NCBI RefSeq assembly: GCF_001429245.1
Contig: NZ_LMJE01000009.1
Coordinates: 124,001 to 188,000 of the forward strand
Direction of reading: 5' to 3'
DNA: 64,000 nucleotides
Source: Rhizobium sp. Root274
GTDB lineage: Bacteria; Pseudomonadota; Alphaproteobacteria; Rhizobiales; Rhizobiaceae
The translations under genes and the position numbers were made by a program. The notes beneath the pieces were generated by a model. That model saw only the letters and a program-made list of their open reading frames with translations. It made no database searches and was not told the DNA's origin. Positions 42,529 through 50,963 of this stretch are shown here, piece by piece. Position 1 is the first letter of the stretch. Every line of letters starts with the position of its first letter.

Positions 42529-44483
42529 TGGCGGCTGCGTCGAACCTTCCGCACGTGGCCTTGAAGCCTGCTGTGCTCGTTCTAAACGAGACTGCGGCTT
42601 CCCTTGGTCGTAGGGTTGCTGCTGCGATCTCCGGCGAGCTTCACGGCGCTGCCGCGCGGGTGAGCGCCGCGGATGTTCGTTTCGTCTCGACGAAAGAGCA
42701 TGCTCAGACCCTGTTTTCCGCCGGTCGGCCGATCATCGCGGTGATGGCATCCGGTGCACTGATCCGCCTTTTAGCCCCGCTTCTGGCAGACAAGCAGTCC
42801 GAGCCGCCGGTTCTCGCCATGGCCGAAGACGGCTCTTCGATCGTGCCGCTGCTCGGCGGCCACCACGGCGCAAATGATCTCGCGCGCCGGATCGCAACCG
42901 CCCTTGGCGCCCATGCCGCGATCACGACGGCAGGCGACCTGAAATTCGGGGTGGCGCTCGACCAGCCGCCGGAAGGCTACGTGCTGGCCAATCCCGAACG
43001 GGCCAAAGCGGTGATGGCCGAACTTGTGGCGGGTGAGGGCGTGAGGCTCGACCTCCCTTCTCCCCGCTTGCGAGGAGAAGGTGCCCGAAGGGCGGATGAG
43101 GGGCCAATCGCACACCAGCAAGACCTGCCCCTCACCCCGACCTTCTCCCCGCCAGCGGGGAAAGGGGGAATTGCCGCCTGGCTCACCCTTTCAAGACTTC
43201 CATTTGAACAAGAGGCCCGCGTGACGCTCTCCGTGACCGAAAAACAGAAGACCGCAGGCGAGCTGGAACTCGTCTATCATCCTAAGACGCTGGTGCTCGG
43301 CATGGGCTGTGAACGGCATGCGAGCTCGGCCGAGGCGATTGCGCTTGCCGAGGAGGGGCTGGCCAAGGGTGGCTTTGCAAGAGAAAGCCTCGCTGCTGTC
43401 TGCTCGATCGATCTCAAGGCGGACGAAACGGCGATCCATGCGGTGGCGGCACATTTCGGCGTGCCGGCACGCTTCTTTACTGCGTCTACCTTGGAAGCCG
43501 AAGCGTCGCGCCTGAAGAACCCGTCTGAGGTGGTCTTTGCCGAAGTCGGCTGCCACGGCGTGGCGGAAGGGGCAGCACTTGCGGCTGTCGGCGCGGCGGG
43601 CGAACTTGTCGTTGAGAAGATCAAGTCAAAGGGCGCGACGGCGGCCATTGCACGCGCCGGCGACATCGTCGATCCCAAGGCGATCGGCCGTGCCCGTGGC
43701 ACGCTTTTCGTCGTGGGCATTGGTCCAGGCTCTGATGGCTGGCGTTCGCCCGAAGTGTCCCGCATGGTTGCAGCCTCCACCGATCTCGTCGGTTATTCGC
43801 TCTATCTCGATCTGCTGGGCCCGCTGGCAGACGGCAAGACGCGCCATGATTTCGACCTCGGAAAGGAAGAAGCCCGCGTCGTGCATGCCATGGAACTGGC
43901 GGGCGAGGGGAAGACGGTGGCGCTGGTCTGCTCGGGCGATGCCGGCATCTACGCCATGGCGACGCTCGTGTTTGAACTCTTCGATAAGGGCGGCATCACT
44001 GATGCTGCAAGCCGGATCGAAGTGCAGGTTTCGCCCGGCATTTCCGCACTCCAGGCCGCCGCCGCTCGCATCGGCGCGCCGCTCGGCCACGACTTCTGCA
44101 CCATCTCGCTTTCGGACCTTCTGACGCCTTGGGAGCATATCCAGCGCCGGGTGAAGGCAGCAGGCGAGGGCGATTTTGTCATCGCCTTCTACAACCCCGT
44201 CTCGATGAAGCGCCGCACGCAGCTCGCTTATGCCCGAGATGAGCTGCTGAAATACCGCCCGGGCTCGACCCCCGTTATCCTCGCCACCAACCTCGGCCGT
44301 GACGGCGAGACGGTGCGCACGGTGCCGCTCGGGTCGTTGAATGTCGATGATGTCGATATGCTGACTGTCGTGGTGGTCGGATCTTCGGAGAGCCGAACGG
44401 TGACAACGGGTGACGGCAAGACCTGGGTCTATACACCGCGAGGTTATTCGGGGAAGGCGGACACGGGGATGAAGGGCGACTGA
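42528..44483 (+). CDS. cobJ: CbiG - CobJ fusion (cobalt-precorrin-5A hydrolase-like / precorrin-3B C17-methyltransferase)
   Basis: 651 residues. About 1-172 is a CbiG N-terminal-type domain (AVMASGALIRLLAPLL, DGSSIVPLLGGHHGANDLARRIA). About 252-378 is the CbiG C-terminal/CobE domain (LVLGMGCERHASSAEAIALA, FAEVGCHGVAEGAAL). About 388-651 is CobJ (TLFVVGIGPGSDGW, STDLVGYSLYLDLLGPL, VALVCSGDAGIYAMATL, FVIAFYNPVSMKRRTQLAYA), the ring-contracting C17 methylase. Between the CbiG halves, about residues 174-215 come from a palindromic repeat (43055-43170). CbiG-CobJ fusions occur in rhizobia as I recall; the repeat insertion is the unusual part. Confidence 0.92.
   Translation: MAAASNLPHVALKPAVLVLNETAASLGRRVAAAISGELHGAAARVSAADVRFVSTKEHAQTLFSAGRPIIAVMASGALIRLLAPLLADKQSEPPVLAMAEDGSSIVPLLGGHHGANDLARRIATALGAHAAITTAGDLKFGVALDQPPEGYVLANPERAKAVMAELVAGEGVRLDLPSPRLRGEGARRADEGPIAHQQDLPLTPTFSPPAGKGGIAAWLTLSRLPFEQEARVTLSVTEKQKTAGELELVYHPKTLVLGMGCERHASSAEAIALAEEGLAKGGFARESLAAVCSIDLKADETAIHAVAAHFGVPARFFTASTLEAEASRLKNPSEVVFAEVGCHGVAEGAALAAVGAAGELVVEKIKSKGATAAIARAGDIVDPKAIGRARGTLFVVGIGPGSDGWRSPEVSRMVAASTDLVGYSLYLDLLGPLADGKTRHDFDLGKEEARVVHAMELAGEGKTVALVCSGDAGIYAMATLVFELFDKGGITDAASRIEVQVSPGISALQAAAARIGAPLGHDFCTISLSDLLTPWEHIQRRVKAAGEGDFVIAFYNPVSMKRRTQLAYARDELLKYRPGSTPVILATNLGRDGETVRTVPLGSLNVDDVDMLTVVVVGSSESRTVTTGDGKTWVYTPRGYSGKADTGMKGD
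43055..43170 (+). repeat. Palindromic repeat inside cbiG-cobJ
   Basis: CCTTCTCCCCGCTTGCGAGG at 43056 leads through GAAGGTGCCCGAAGGGCGG to GATGAGGGG (43103), a B-type unit read as SPRLRGEGARRADEG. A second inverted unit CCTTCTCCCCGCCAGCGGGG lies at 43141-43160. The frame is open throughout. Confidence 0.9.
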
Positions 44484-44498
44484 AAATTCAGGGCGCAG

Positions 44499-44618
44499 AG
44501 CCCCTCATCCGCCCTTCGGGCACCTTCTCTCCGCAGGCGGAGAGAAGGCCGGTCGGCCGGCGTCGTGCCCATTCTCCCCGTTCACGGGGAGAAGGTCCCG
44601 GCAGGGGGATGAGGGGCA
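44499..44618. repeat. B-type mosaic palindromic repeats between cobJ and cobM
   Basis: A reverse-oriented B unit (GCCCCTCATCCGCCCTTCGG, 44500-44519) with CTTCTCTCCGCAGGCGGAGA and, after a short spacer, ATTCTCCCCGTTCACGGGGA with GAAGGTCCCGGCAGGGGGAT (44570-44609). It fills most of the 168-bp gap. Confidence 0.85.
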
Positions 44619-44651
44619 GCGACTGCCATCAAGTTGAAGAGGAAGTGAAGC

Positions 44652-45434
44652 ATGACCGTCTATTTCATCGGCGCCGGCCCCGGAGCCCCGGATCTCATCA
44701 CCGTGCGCGGTCTGCGCCTGATCGAGCGCTGCCCCGTCTGCCTCTATGCCGGCTCCCTCGTGCCAGAGGAGATCGTCAAGGCTGCCCCCGAAGACGCCAT
44801 TGTCAAGGATACGGCGCCGATGCATCTCGATGAGATCGTTGCCGACATGATCGCCGCCCATGAACGCGGCGAGGATGTCGCCCGTGTGCATTCCGGCGAC
44901 CCGTCCATCTACGGTGCCATCGCCGAGCAGATGCGCAGGCTCGATGCGGCGGGCGTGCCTTATGACGTCGTTCCCGGCGTCCCGGCCTTTGCGGCAACGG
45001 CGGCCCGGCTGAAGACGGAGCTAACGCTGCCCGAAATCGCCCAGACGGTGATCGTCACCCGCACCGAAATGAAGGCGTCCTCGATGCCGGAATTCGAGAC
45101 GCTGGATATTCTCGGCAGGTCGCGCGCGACACTCGCCATCCACCTGTCGATCCGCAATCTCGCTCATATCAGGGATACGCTCACCCCCTACTACGGCGAG
45201 GACTGCCCGGTGGTGATCGCCTATCGTTCCACCTGGCCGGACGAGCTCTTCATACGCACCACGCTGAAGGACATGGCGGAAGAAGTGCGCAAGGCAAAAA
45301 TCACCCGAACGGCGCTCGTCCTCGTCGGCAAGGTCTTCGGCCATGTCGAATTCCGCGACAGCGACCTCTACAATGCCGATTTTTCCCATGTGCTGCGAAA
45401 TGTGGGGAAGAAGAAGAAGGTGGCCAGCCGCTGA
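44652..45434 (+). CDS. cobM: Precorrin-4 C11-methyltransferase CobM
   Basis: SAM-dependent methylase that adds the C11 methyl. 260 residues: VYFIGAGPGAPDLITVRGL at the N-terminus, CLYAGSLVPEEIV, VARVHSGDPSIYGAIAEQMRRL, YDVVPGVPAFAATAARLKTEL and VIAYRSTWPDELFIRTTL. Preceded by the repeat block and AGGAAG. Last gene of the second cob block; 68 bp before the nucleoside hydrolase gene. Confidence 0.97.
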   Translation: MTVYFIGAGPGAPDLITVRGLRLIERCPVCLYAGSLVPEEIVKAAPEDAIVKDTAPMHLDEIVADMIAAHERGEDVARVHSGDPSIYGAIAEQMRRLDAAGVPYDVVPGVPAFAATAARLKTELTLPEIAQTVIVTRTEMKASSMPEFETLDILGRSRATLAIHLSIRNLAHIRDTLTPYYGEDCPVVIAYRSTWPDELFIRTTLKDMAEEVRKAKITRTALVLVGKVFGHVEFRDSDLYNADFSHVLRNVGKKKKVASR

Positions 45435-45502
45435 TTTCCCCTGTCACGAACCGGCGATAAGCTGCAGCCAAGAAAAATCGACAAGAACCAAGGAAGCCGC
45501 GC

Positions 45503-46468
45503 ATGCATAAGGTCATCTTCGATACGGATCCGGGCGTCGACGACGCCATGGCGCTCCTTTTTCTCCACCACCATCCGGAGATTGACCTGCTGGGCATCAA
45601 CACCGTATTCGGCAATGCGACGATCGAGACCACGACGCGCAATGCGCTGTTCCTGAAGCGGGAGTGGAAGATCGACGCGCCCGTCGCACAGGGTGCCGGC
45701 GAAACCTTCCTGCCGCATCGCGTCAGCCACGAGCCGCCTGCCTGGATCCACGGCGACGACGGGCTCGGCAATATCGGTGTGCCGGACGTGCCGGACATGT
45801 CTGCCGATCCGCGTCCGGCGCATCGCTTCCTCATCGAGATGATTCGAGCCAATCCGGGCGAAGTGACAGTGGTGGCTGTCGGGCGCATGACCAATCTCGC
45901 CAATGCCTTGAAGGAAGATCCCGAGATCGTCGGCCTCGTCAAGGAGATCGTCATCATGGGCGGCGCCTTCGATTGCAACGGCAATGTGACGCCGGCAGCG
46001 GAAGCCAATATTCATGGCGACCCGGAAGCAGCCGACATCGTCATGACGGCAAAGTGGCCGGTGGTCGTTGTCGGTCTCGATGTGACGATGAAAACGGTGA
46101 TGACCCGGTCGCAGCTTGCGGACATCAGAGATGCGGCGGGCTCAAGCCGCGCCCGCCTGCTTTTCGACCTGTCACAGTTCTACATCGATTTTTACGAGGG
46201 CCTCGTCGATGACGGCATGGTCGTTCACGACAGCTGCGCCTGCGTCTATGTCGTCGCGCCGGAACTTTTCAAGACCCGCTCCGGCCCGATCCGCGTCGTC
46301 TGCGGCGGCATTGCCGACGGCCAGACCATCCAGAAACCGGACGGACGCGGTTTTGGCCCTTCCGAATGGGATGGCGATTTGCCTAGCCAGAAGATCTGCG
46401 TCGACATCGATGCCGATGCCGTCCTGAAGCTGATCCACGACGTCATCTCGGCGGTCAAGGAAGACTGA
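45503..46468 (+). CDS. Nucleoside hydrolase (IunH family)
   Basis: Cleaves the N-glycosidic bond of ribonucleosides for salvage. 321 residues; metal-binding VIFDTDPGVDDAMALLF (D-x-D-x-x-x-D-D), GINTVFGNATIETTTRNA, HGDDGLGNIG, and PAAEANIHGDPEAADIV carrying the catalytic-loop residues. Substrate range (uridine-preferring or broad) cannot be told from sequence. AAGGA lies upstream of the ATG. Followed by a strong terminator. Confidence 0.94.
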   Translation: MHKVIFDTDPGVDDAMALLFLHHHPEIDLLGINTVFGNATIETTTRNALFLKREWKIDAPVAQGAGETFLPHRVSHEPPAWIHGDDGLGNIGVPDVPDMSADPRPAHRFLIEMIRANPGEVTVVAVGRMTNLANALKEDPEIVGLVKEIVIMGGAFDCNGNVTPAAEANIHGDPEAADIVMTAKWPVVVVGLDVTMKTVMTRSQLADIRDAAGSSRARLLFDLSQFYIDFYEGLVDDGMVVHDSCACVYVVAPELFKTRSGPIRVVCGGIADGQTIQKPDGRGFGPSEWDGDLPSQKICVDIDADAVLKLIHDVISAVKED

Positions 46469-46493
46469 CCCGCACAGTGCGCCGTCCGAATAC

Positions 46494-46531
46494 AAAAAAC
46501 CCGGATCTGCTGCCAGATCCGGGTTTTGTTT
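46494..46531 (+). terminator. Intrinsic terminator after nucleoside hydrolase gene
   Basis: 13-bp perfect stem AAACCCGGATCTG (46497-46509) with CAGATCCGGGTTT (46514-46526), 4-base loop, then TTTTGTTTTG-type tail. A-rich on the other side, so it probably also ends the DUF1127 transcript. Confidence 0.92.
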
Positions 46532-46564
46532 TGTGGTCTGTGGCGGGGTATCACGCCGTAGGTA

Positions 46565-46711
46565 TCAGCCGTTGACGGCGTGACGGGCAACGCGACGGAT
46601 GTCTTCGCGGCCGATGCCGAGGTCACGCAATTCGCGGTCCGACATGCGGCCGAGTTCGGTGATGGTCTGACGATATTTGCGCCAGTTGGTGAGCGAGCGA
46701 GCGATGTTCAT
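46565..46711 (-). CDS. DUF1127 small protein
   Basis: 48 residues: MNIARSLTNWRKYRQTITEL then GRMSDRELRDLGIGREDIRR and VARHAVNG, the DUF1127 (YjiS-like) pattern of an amphipathic basic helix and a conserved L-x-D-L-G-I. Short DUF1127 proteins in Agrobacterium have been linked to RNA turnover and phosphate/carbon metabolism. The ATG at 46711 has AGAGG upstream; the longer frame to 46819 is rejected because the extra 36 residues are not family-like. Confidence 0.9.
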   Translation of the reverse strand: MNIARSLTNWRKYRQTITELGRMSDRELRDLGIGREDIRRVARHAVNG

Positions 46712-46957
46712 GGGATCTACCTCTTTGGTGGTTGGACCCATCCGTGGGCCCCTTCGAATTTGTTGAGTTGAATATATGCTGCGTTGCGAAATCATTGAAG
46801 ACATAATGCAACAGAGCACCCATGCGTCTGGCGCATATCAATCGATTTAACACTTTGTTAATTGATGCTTTTTTGAGCGTTTGCCCGCACGATGGCTTTG
46901 CCTCTGACAGAGGCAGTTCACTGTGAATGGGATGAAAGCGCAGCGGCGCGACACGGC

Positions 46958-47107
46958 AAAAAATAACGCTCACCGGGGGAGGAGGTCCGGTGAGCGTTAT
47001 TGTTGAGATCGACGACTGGGAGGAGGAGTGTCGCCGATCAATCGATCCCGCATTGGGAGGAGGAGGTGCGGGTCGAAGTTCTGAGCGCCGGAAGCCGCCG
47101 CTCTGTT
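46958..47107 (-). ncRNA. αr14-family trans-acting sRNA (NfeR1-like) with three anti-Shine-Dalgarno loops
   Basis: On the minus strand three successive hairpins each expose CCTCCTCCC in the loop. First: stem around GACCCGCA/TGCGGGATC (47050-47080). Second: CGAC/GTCG closed by GATCG/CGATC (about 47008-47041). Third: a 15-bp stem at 46962-46976 with 46987-47001 followed by TTATTTTTTG, an intrinsic terminator. This layout (about 150 nt, triple CCUCCUCCC loops) is that of αr14 sRNAs such as NfeR1, which base-pair with ribosome sites of many transporter mRNAs and affect osmoadaptation and nodulation in Sinorhizobium. The 5' end is inferred from the promoter at 47115-47143. The rest of 46712-47284 shows no gene. 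Confidence 0.88.
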
Positions 47108-47114
47108 GAGGATG

Positions 47115-47143
47115 AATATAAGCGCCACTTACAGTCTTGTGCA
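47115..47143 (-). promoter_or_regulatory. Sigma-70-type promoter of the αr14 sRNA
   Basis: On the minus strand a -10 TATATT (47115-47120) lies 17 bp from a -35 TGCACA (47138-47143; 4 of 6 match to TTGACA). Start of transcription expected near 47107. Confidence 0.55.
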
Positions 47144-47284
47144 GTGCGATATTGGCATGGAAGGCATGCGGTTTGCGCATGGGCACAGTGAGCCTCTGAC
47201 GGAGGCGGTCCCGAACGCCCAAAGGCTTGTGTTTGCCTGCGAGCAATAGCAGATTGGCAGCAAACGGCATGGGGGTGACGGGCG

Positions 47285-48394
47285 ATGTACCGCGGCAGAC
47301 TGAAAAACGACCTGGAGGACTGGACGAAGCGTGGGCTGCTCGACGCAGCGACAGCAAAAAGGCTTCTCGATGATGTCGATCAAAGAGGAGGCGGCTTCAG
47401 TATCGGCACCGTCCTTTCCATGTTCGCCGCCCTGTTGATTGCAGCATCCATCCTCATGCTTGTTGCGGCCAACTGGGAGGCCATCCCTCGTCTGGTGAAG
47501 GTGACGGGCATTGTCGGCCTGATCTGGATATTCCATGTGGCAGCGATCGTCGCGCGCATGCGAAGCGCCGACAGGATCGCCGCAGCCTCCCTGGTGCTCG
47601 GCGCGGCCGCCTTCGGCGGCGCGATCGCGCTGATCGGCCAACTCTATCACCTCTCGGGGGATACCTTCGCTGCCATGTTCCTTTGGTTCGTGGTCACCGC
47701 CGTCTCGGCTGGGCTCTTCCGGTCCGGAGCCTTGGCCGTGGTGGCGGGCGCACTTTCTTTGGTGGCATTCGGTGGCGGCTTCGACAGTTTCGGCTGGGAG
47801 GTCGGCGGTCATGGGATCTGGGCCTGGTGGCCGCCTTTTGGCGCATTGGCGATCTTCGGGCTTGCCCACTGGACGGGCGGCTATCGCGCCAAGCATTTCG
47901 GTTATCTTCTGTTGCTGTCCTGGGTGTGGTGGGTCGCCATCATCGACAGGGACATCACCTGGTCCTTTTCCATCGCGCTTGCGGCAGGTCTGATCTTCTT
48001 CCTGCTTGCCGTCCCGCGCTCGCCGCTGACAGCAATCCATAAAAAGCTCGGGTCCTCCGCGACCTTCTACGCGCTGCTGCTGGCGTTCACCGCATTCTCC
48101 TTCGTGCAGGCGCAACTCCTTGATGCGATGTCTATCGCCGTTTTGGGCGTCATCATCCTCGCGCTTGCGATTGCCGCCATCGCGTTCGAAGGTCGTGACA
48201 ACGGCGCAGTGCGGTTTTTAAGCTATGCGGCATTTGCCGCCGAGGTGCTCTATCTGTCCTATGAGACAATCGACAGCATTCTCGGCACATCTGCCTTCTT
48301 CCTGCTTTCGGGTCTCGTCGTGGCGCTGCTGGCCTTCGTCGTCGTCCGCCTCGAAAAGCGCTTTTCCAACCGCACAGCAGAGGTGACCCCATGA
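47285..48394 (+). CDS. DUF2157 multi-pass membrane protein
   Basis: 369 residues. A cytoplasmic N-terminus (MYRGRLKNDLEDWTKRGLLD) matches the DUF2157 start, where W and GLI/GLLD are conserved. About ten hydrophobic helices follow (SMFAALLIAASILMLVAANW first, FFLLSGLVVALLAFVVVRL last). Function unknown. It overlaps the GDYXXLXY gene by 4 bp; these two families are regularly paired, suggesting one membrane complex. Confidence 0.88.
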   Translation: MYRGRLKNDLEDWTKRGLLDAATAKRLLDDVDQRGGGFSIGTVLSMFAALLIAASILMLVAANWEAIPRLVKVTGIVGLIWIFHVAAIVARMRSADRIAAASLVLGAAAFGGAIALIGQLYHLSGDTFAAMFLWFVVTAVSAGLFRSGALAVVAGALSLVAFGGGFDSFGWEVGGHGIWAWWPPFGALAIFGLAHWTGGYRAKHFGYLLLLSWVWWVAIIDRDITWSFSIALAAGLIFFLLAVPRSPLTAIHKKLGSSATFYALLLAFTAFSFVQAQLLDAMSIAVLGVIILALAIAAIAFEGRDNGAVRFLSYAAFAAEVLYLSYETIDSILGTSAFFLLSGLVVALLAFVVVRLEKRFSNRTAEVTP

Positions 48395-48966
48395 TCGCCG
48401 CCAAGCCATTTGCCGCTGTCGCGCTCCTTGTAGCGGTCGCGCAGACCGCCATTCTGGGCTTCATGATCGAGGGGAGGGCGTCCATCCTGCGTTCTGGCAC
48501 GGAAGTGCTGCTGAAGACGGCTCCTGTCGACCCGCGTGATCTTCTGCGCGGCGATTATGTCGTCCTGTCCTATGACATCGCGACGGTCCCGGTTTCCCTC
48601 TTCAAGGGGCCGAAACCCACGGACGGAAGCTCAGGCAGTGTGGAGGTTCGCATCAAGCCGGGCGTCGACGGATTCTGGACCGTCGCCGAAGCCTCGACCG
48701 AGCCGTTGCAGCCGGAGGAGGGTTCGGTGATCCTGCACTCTCAGCCAATCCAGTTTTCCGATTGGCAGTGGGCTGAGGGAAGCAGTCTTTTCCTCTCTTA
48801 TGGCATCGAGCGCTATTACGTGCCGGAAGGAGAGGGGCGGCCGATCGAGGATGGGCGCAATGAAGGCCGCGTCTCTGTTGCGGTGCGTGTTTCCGACGAG
48901 GGCGTCGCACAGATTCGCGCCCTGATGCTCGATGGCGATCCGCTTTACGAGGAACCGCTCTACTGA
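48391..48966 (+). CDS. GDYXXLXY-domain membrane-anchored protein
   Basis: 191 residues: an N-terminal hydrophobic helix (AAVALLVAVAQTAILGFMI), then an extracytoplasmic domain with the naming motif RGDYVVLSY preceded by VDPRDLL, a short ladder of strands, and a second conserved region YGIERYYVPEGEGRPIE. Function unknown; partner of the DUF2157 protein encoded just upstream. Confidence 0.9.
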   Translation: MIAAKPFAAVALLVAVAQTAILGFMIEGRASILRSGTEVLLKTAPVDPRDLLRGDYVVLSYDIATVPVSLFKGPKPTDGSSGSVEVRIKPGVDGFWTVAEASTEPLQPEEGSVILHSQPIQFSDWQWAEGSSLFLSYGIERYYVPEGEGRPIEDGRNEGRVSVAVRVSDEGVAQIRALMLDGDPLYEEPLY

Positions 48967-49116
48967 CTGCATTGAAGATCGCGCTGCAATGCCTGTGGAA
49001 CCGGCCTTCGACCGGCCCATGACGCTGTCATTTTTCCTTTGCGTGGGCAAAAACGGGTGTTATAGAGACGCGCGCTCCGGAGGGGCCATGCGCGAACGCA
49101 GCATGCGCTTTTGGAC

Positions 49117-49201
<85 letters not shown>

Positions 49202-49382
49202 GCTAGGCCGCGCGGGATGGATATGAGACGCAATTGATTGTGGCTCTGACCATCCGGCGCCGTTTTGCTTGGCAGAATGTTTGATTGCGACGCAGCCACG
49301 TCCGGATAAATGAATTCCGGCGTCGTGCTCAGTGAAACCACCGGCTGCCAGAGCACGGCCGCCACGACATGAAGGTAAGAAC

Positions 49383-50858
49383 ATGCAGGTTATCGAAACG
49401 CTCGCTGAAGGGCTGAAGCGCGAAATCAAGGTCGTGATCCCGGCCAAGGACATGGAACAGCAGATGAACGAGCGTCTGGCTGATGTGAAGGACAAGGTCC
49501 GGATCAACGGCTTCCGCCCGGGCAAGGTGCCGGTTTCCCACGTCAAGAAGATGTACGGCAAGTCGATCATGGCTGAACTCGTCAACGAGATCATCCGCGA
49601 CCGTCCGAGCGCGATCCTGTCGGAGCGCGGCGAAAAGTCGGCGACCCAGCCGGAAATCGCCATGACCGAGGATGAGGCAGAAGCCGAAAAGATCCTGAGC
49701 GCCCAGGCTGATCTGGAATTCACGCTCTCCTACGAAATCATCCCCGCGATCGAATTGAAGCCGGTTGACGGCATCAAGGTCACCCGCGAAGTGGTCGAGA
49801 TCTCGGAAGACGAGATCAACGAGCAGATCCTCAAGGTCGCTGAAAGCGCCCGCACCTTCGAGACCAAGAAGGGCAAGGCTGCTGATGGCGACCGCGTCAC
49901 CATGGATTACCTCGGCAAGGTCGATGGCGTTGCCTTCGACGGTGGCAAGGACGAAGACGCAGAACTCGTCATCGGCTCCAACCGCTTCATCCCCGGCTTC
50001 GAAGAGCAGCTGGTCGGCCTGAAGGCTGGTGACGAGAAGGTCATCACCGTGACCTTCCCGGCTGAATACCCGGCTGCGAACCTCGCTGGCAAGGAAGCCA
50101 CCTTCGACATCACCGTCAAGGAAGTGGCTGCTCCCGCTGCGACCGAAATCAACGATGACCTCGCCACCAAGCTCGGCGTCGAATCGGTCGAGAAGCTGAA
50201 GGAAATCGTCCGCGGCCAGATCGAAAGCCAGTACGGCAACGTCACCCGCCAGAAGATCAAGCGCCAGATCCTCGACCAGCTCGACGCGATCTACAAGTTC
50301 GAAGCGCCGTCGAAGCTGATCGATGCCGAGTTCGACAACATCTGGCGCCAGATCAACACCGATCTTGCCCAGTCCGGCAAGACTTTTGCTGACGAAGACA
50401 CGACGGAAGAAGCCGCCCGCGAAGAATACCGCACGCTCGCCGAGCGTCGCGTTCGCCTCGGCCTCGTTCTCTCCGAAATCGGCGAAAAGGCCGGCATCGA
50501 AGTGACCGACGAAGAAATGCAGCGTTCGCTCTTCGCCCAGCTGCAGCAGTTCCCGGGCCAGGAAAAGGAAATCCTGGAATTCTTCCGCAAGACGCCTGGT
50601 GCCGCCGCTTCGCTGCGCGCTCCGATCTTCGAAGAAAAGGTCATCGACAAGCTGCTGTCTGACGTCACCGTCACCGACAAGACCGTGACCAAGGAAGAAT
50701 TGCTGGCCGAAGACGCCGAAGAAGGCGACAAGCCGAAGAAGGCCGCTTCGAAGAAGAAGGCTGCTGCCAAGGCTGACGACGCTGCCGAAGGCGAAGAAGC
50801 CGCTCCGAAGAAGAAGGCAGCTCCGAAGAAGAAGGCCGCCGAAGGCGACGCCGAGTAA
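49383..50858 (+). CDS. tig: Trigger factor (ribosome-associated chaperone/PPIase)
   Basis: 491 residues. The N-terminal ribosome-binding domain holds the signature [16 protein letters not shown] (about residue 40-55). The FKBP-type PPIase domain is at about 160-245 ([37 protein letters not shown]). A C-terminal chaperone domain follows. The last 45 residues are a Lys/Ala/Glu-rich tail ([18 protein letters not shown]), longer than in E. coli but seen in rhizobia from memory. The start at 49383 ([10 protein letters not shown]) is standard; the upstream in-frame extension is not. Confidence 0.97.
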   Translation: MQVIETLAEGLKREIKVVIPAKDMEQQMNERLADVKDKVRINGFRPGKVPVSHVKKMYGKSIMAELVNEIIRDRPSAILSERGEKSATQPEIAMTEDEAEAEKILSAQADLEFTLSYEIIPAIELKPVDGIKVTREVVEISEDEINEQILKVAESARTFETKKGKAADGDRVTMDYLGKVDGVAFDGGKDEDAELVIGSNRFIPGFEEQLVGLKAGDEKVITVTFPAEYPAANLAGKEATFDITVKEVAAPAATEINDDLATKLGVESVEKLKEIVRGQIESQYGNVTRQKIKRQILDQLDAIYKFEAPSKLIDAEFDNIWRQINTDLAQSGKTFADEDTTEEAAREEYRTLAERRVRLGLVLSEIGEKAGIEVTDEEMQRSLFAQLQQFPGQEKEILEFFRKTPGAAASLRAPIFEEKVIDKLLSDVTVTDKTVTKEELLAEDAEEGDKPKKAASKKKAAAKADDAAEGEEAAPKKKAAPKKKAAEGDAE

Positions 50859-50887
50859 GCTTCGTGCCTTACTGATCTGATTTTGAG

Positions 50888-50914
50888 AAAGCCGTCCTTC
50901 GTGGGCGGCTTTTT
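50888..50914 (+). terminator. Intrinsic terminator after tig
   Basis: Stem AAAGCCGTCC (50888-50897) with GGGCGGCTTT (50903-50912) including one G-T pair, loop TTCGT, then T residues; 29 bp past the tig stop. Confidence 0.85.
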
Positions 50915-50963
50915 CGTATTCTGGCACCGCTTGCCGCCCGTGCCCTTGGACGAGGATATCCCG

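Noticed and set aside
47000-47191. 63-residue ORF on the plus strand
   Set aside because: Lies across the αr14 sRNA hairpins; no ribosome site or conserved features.
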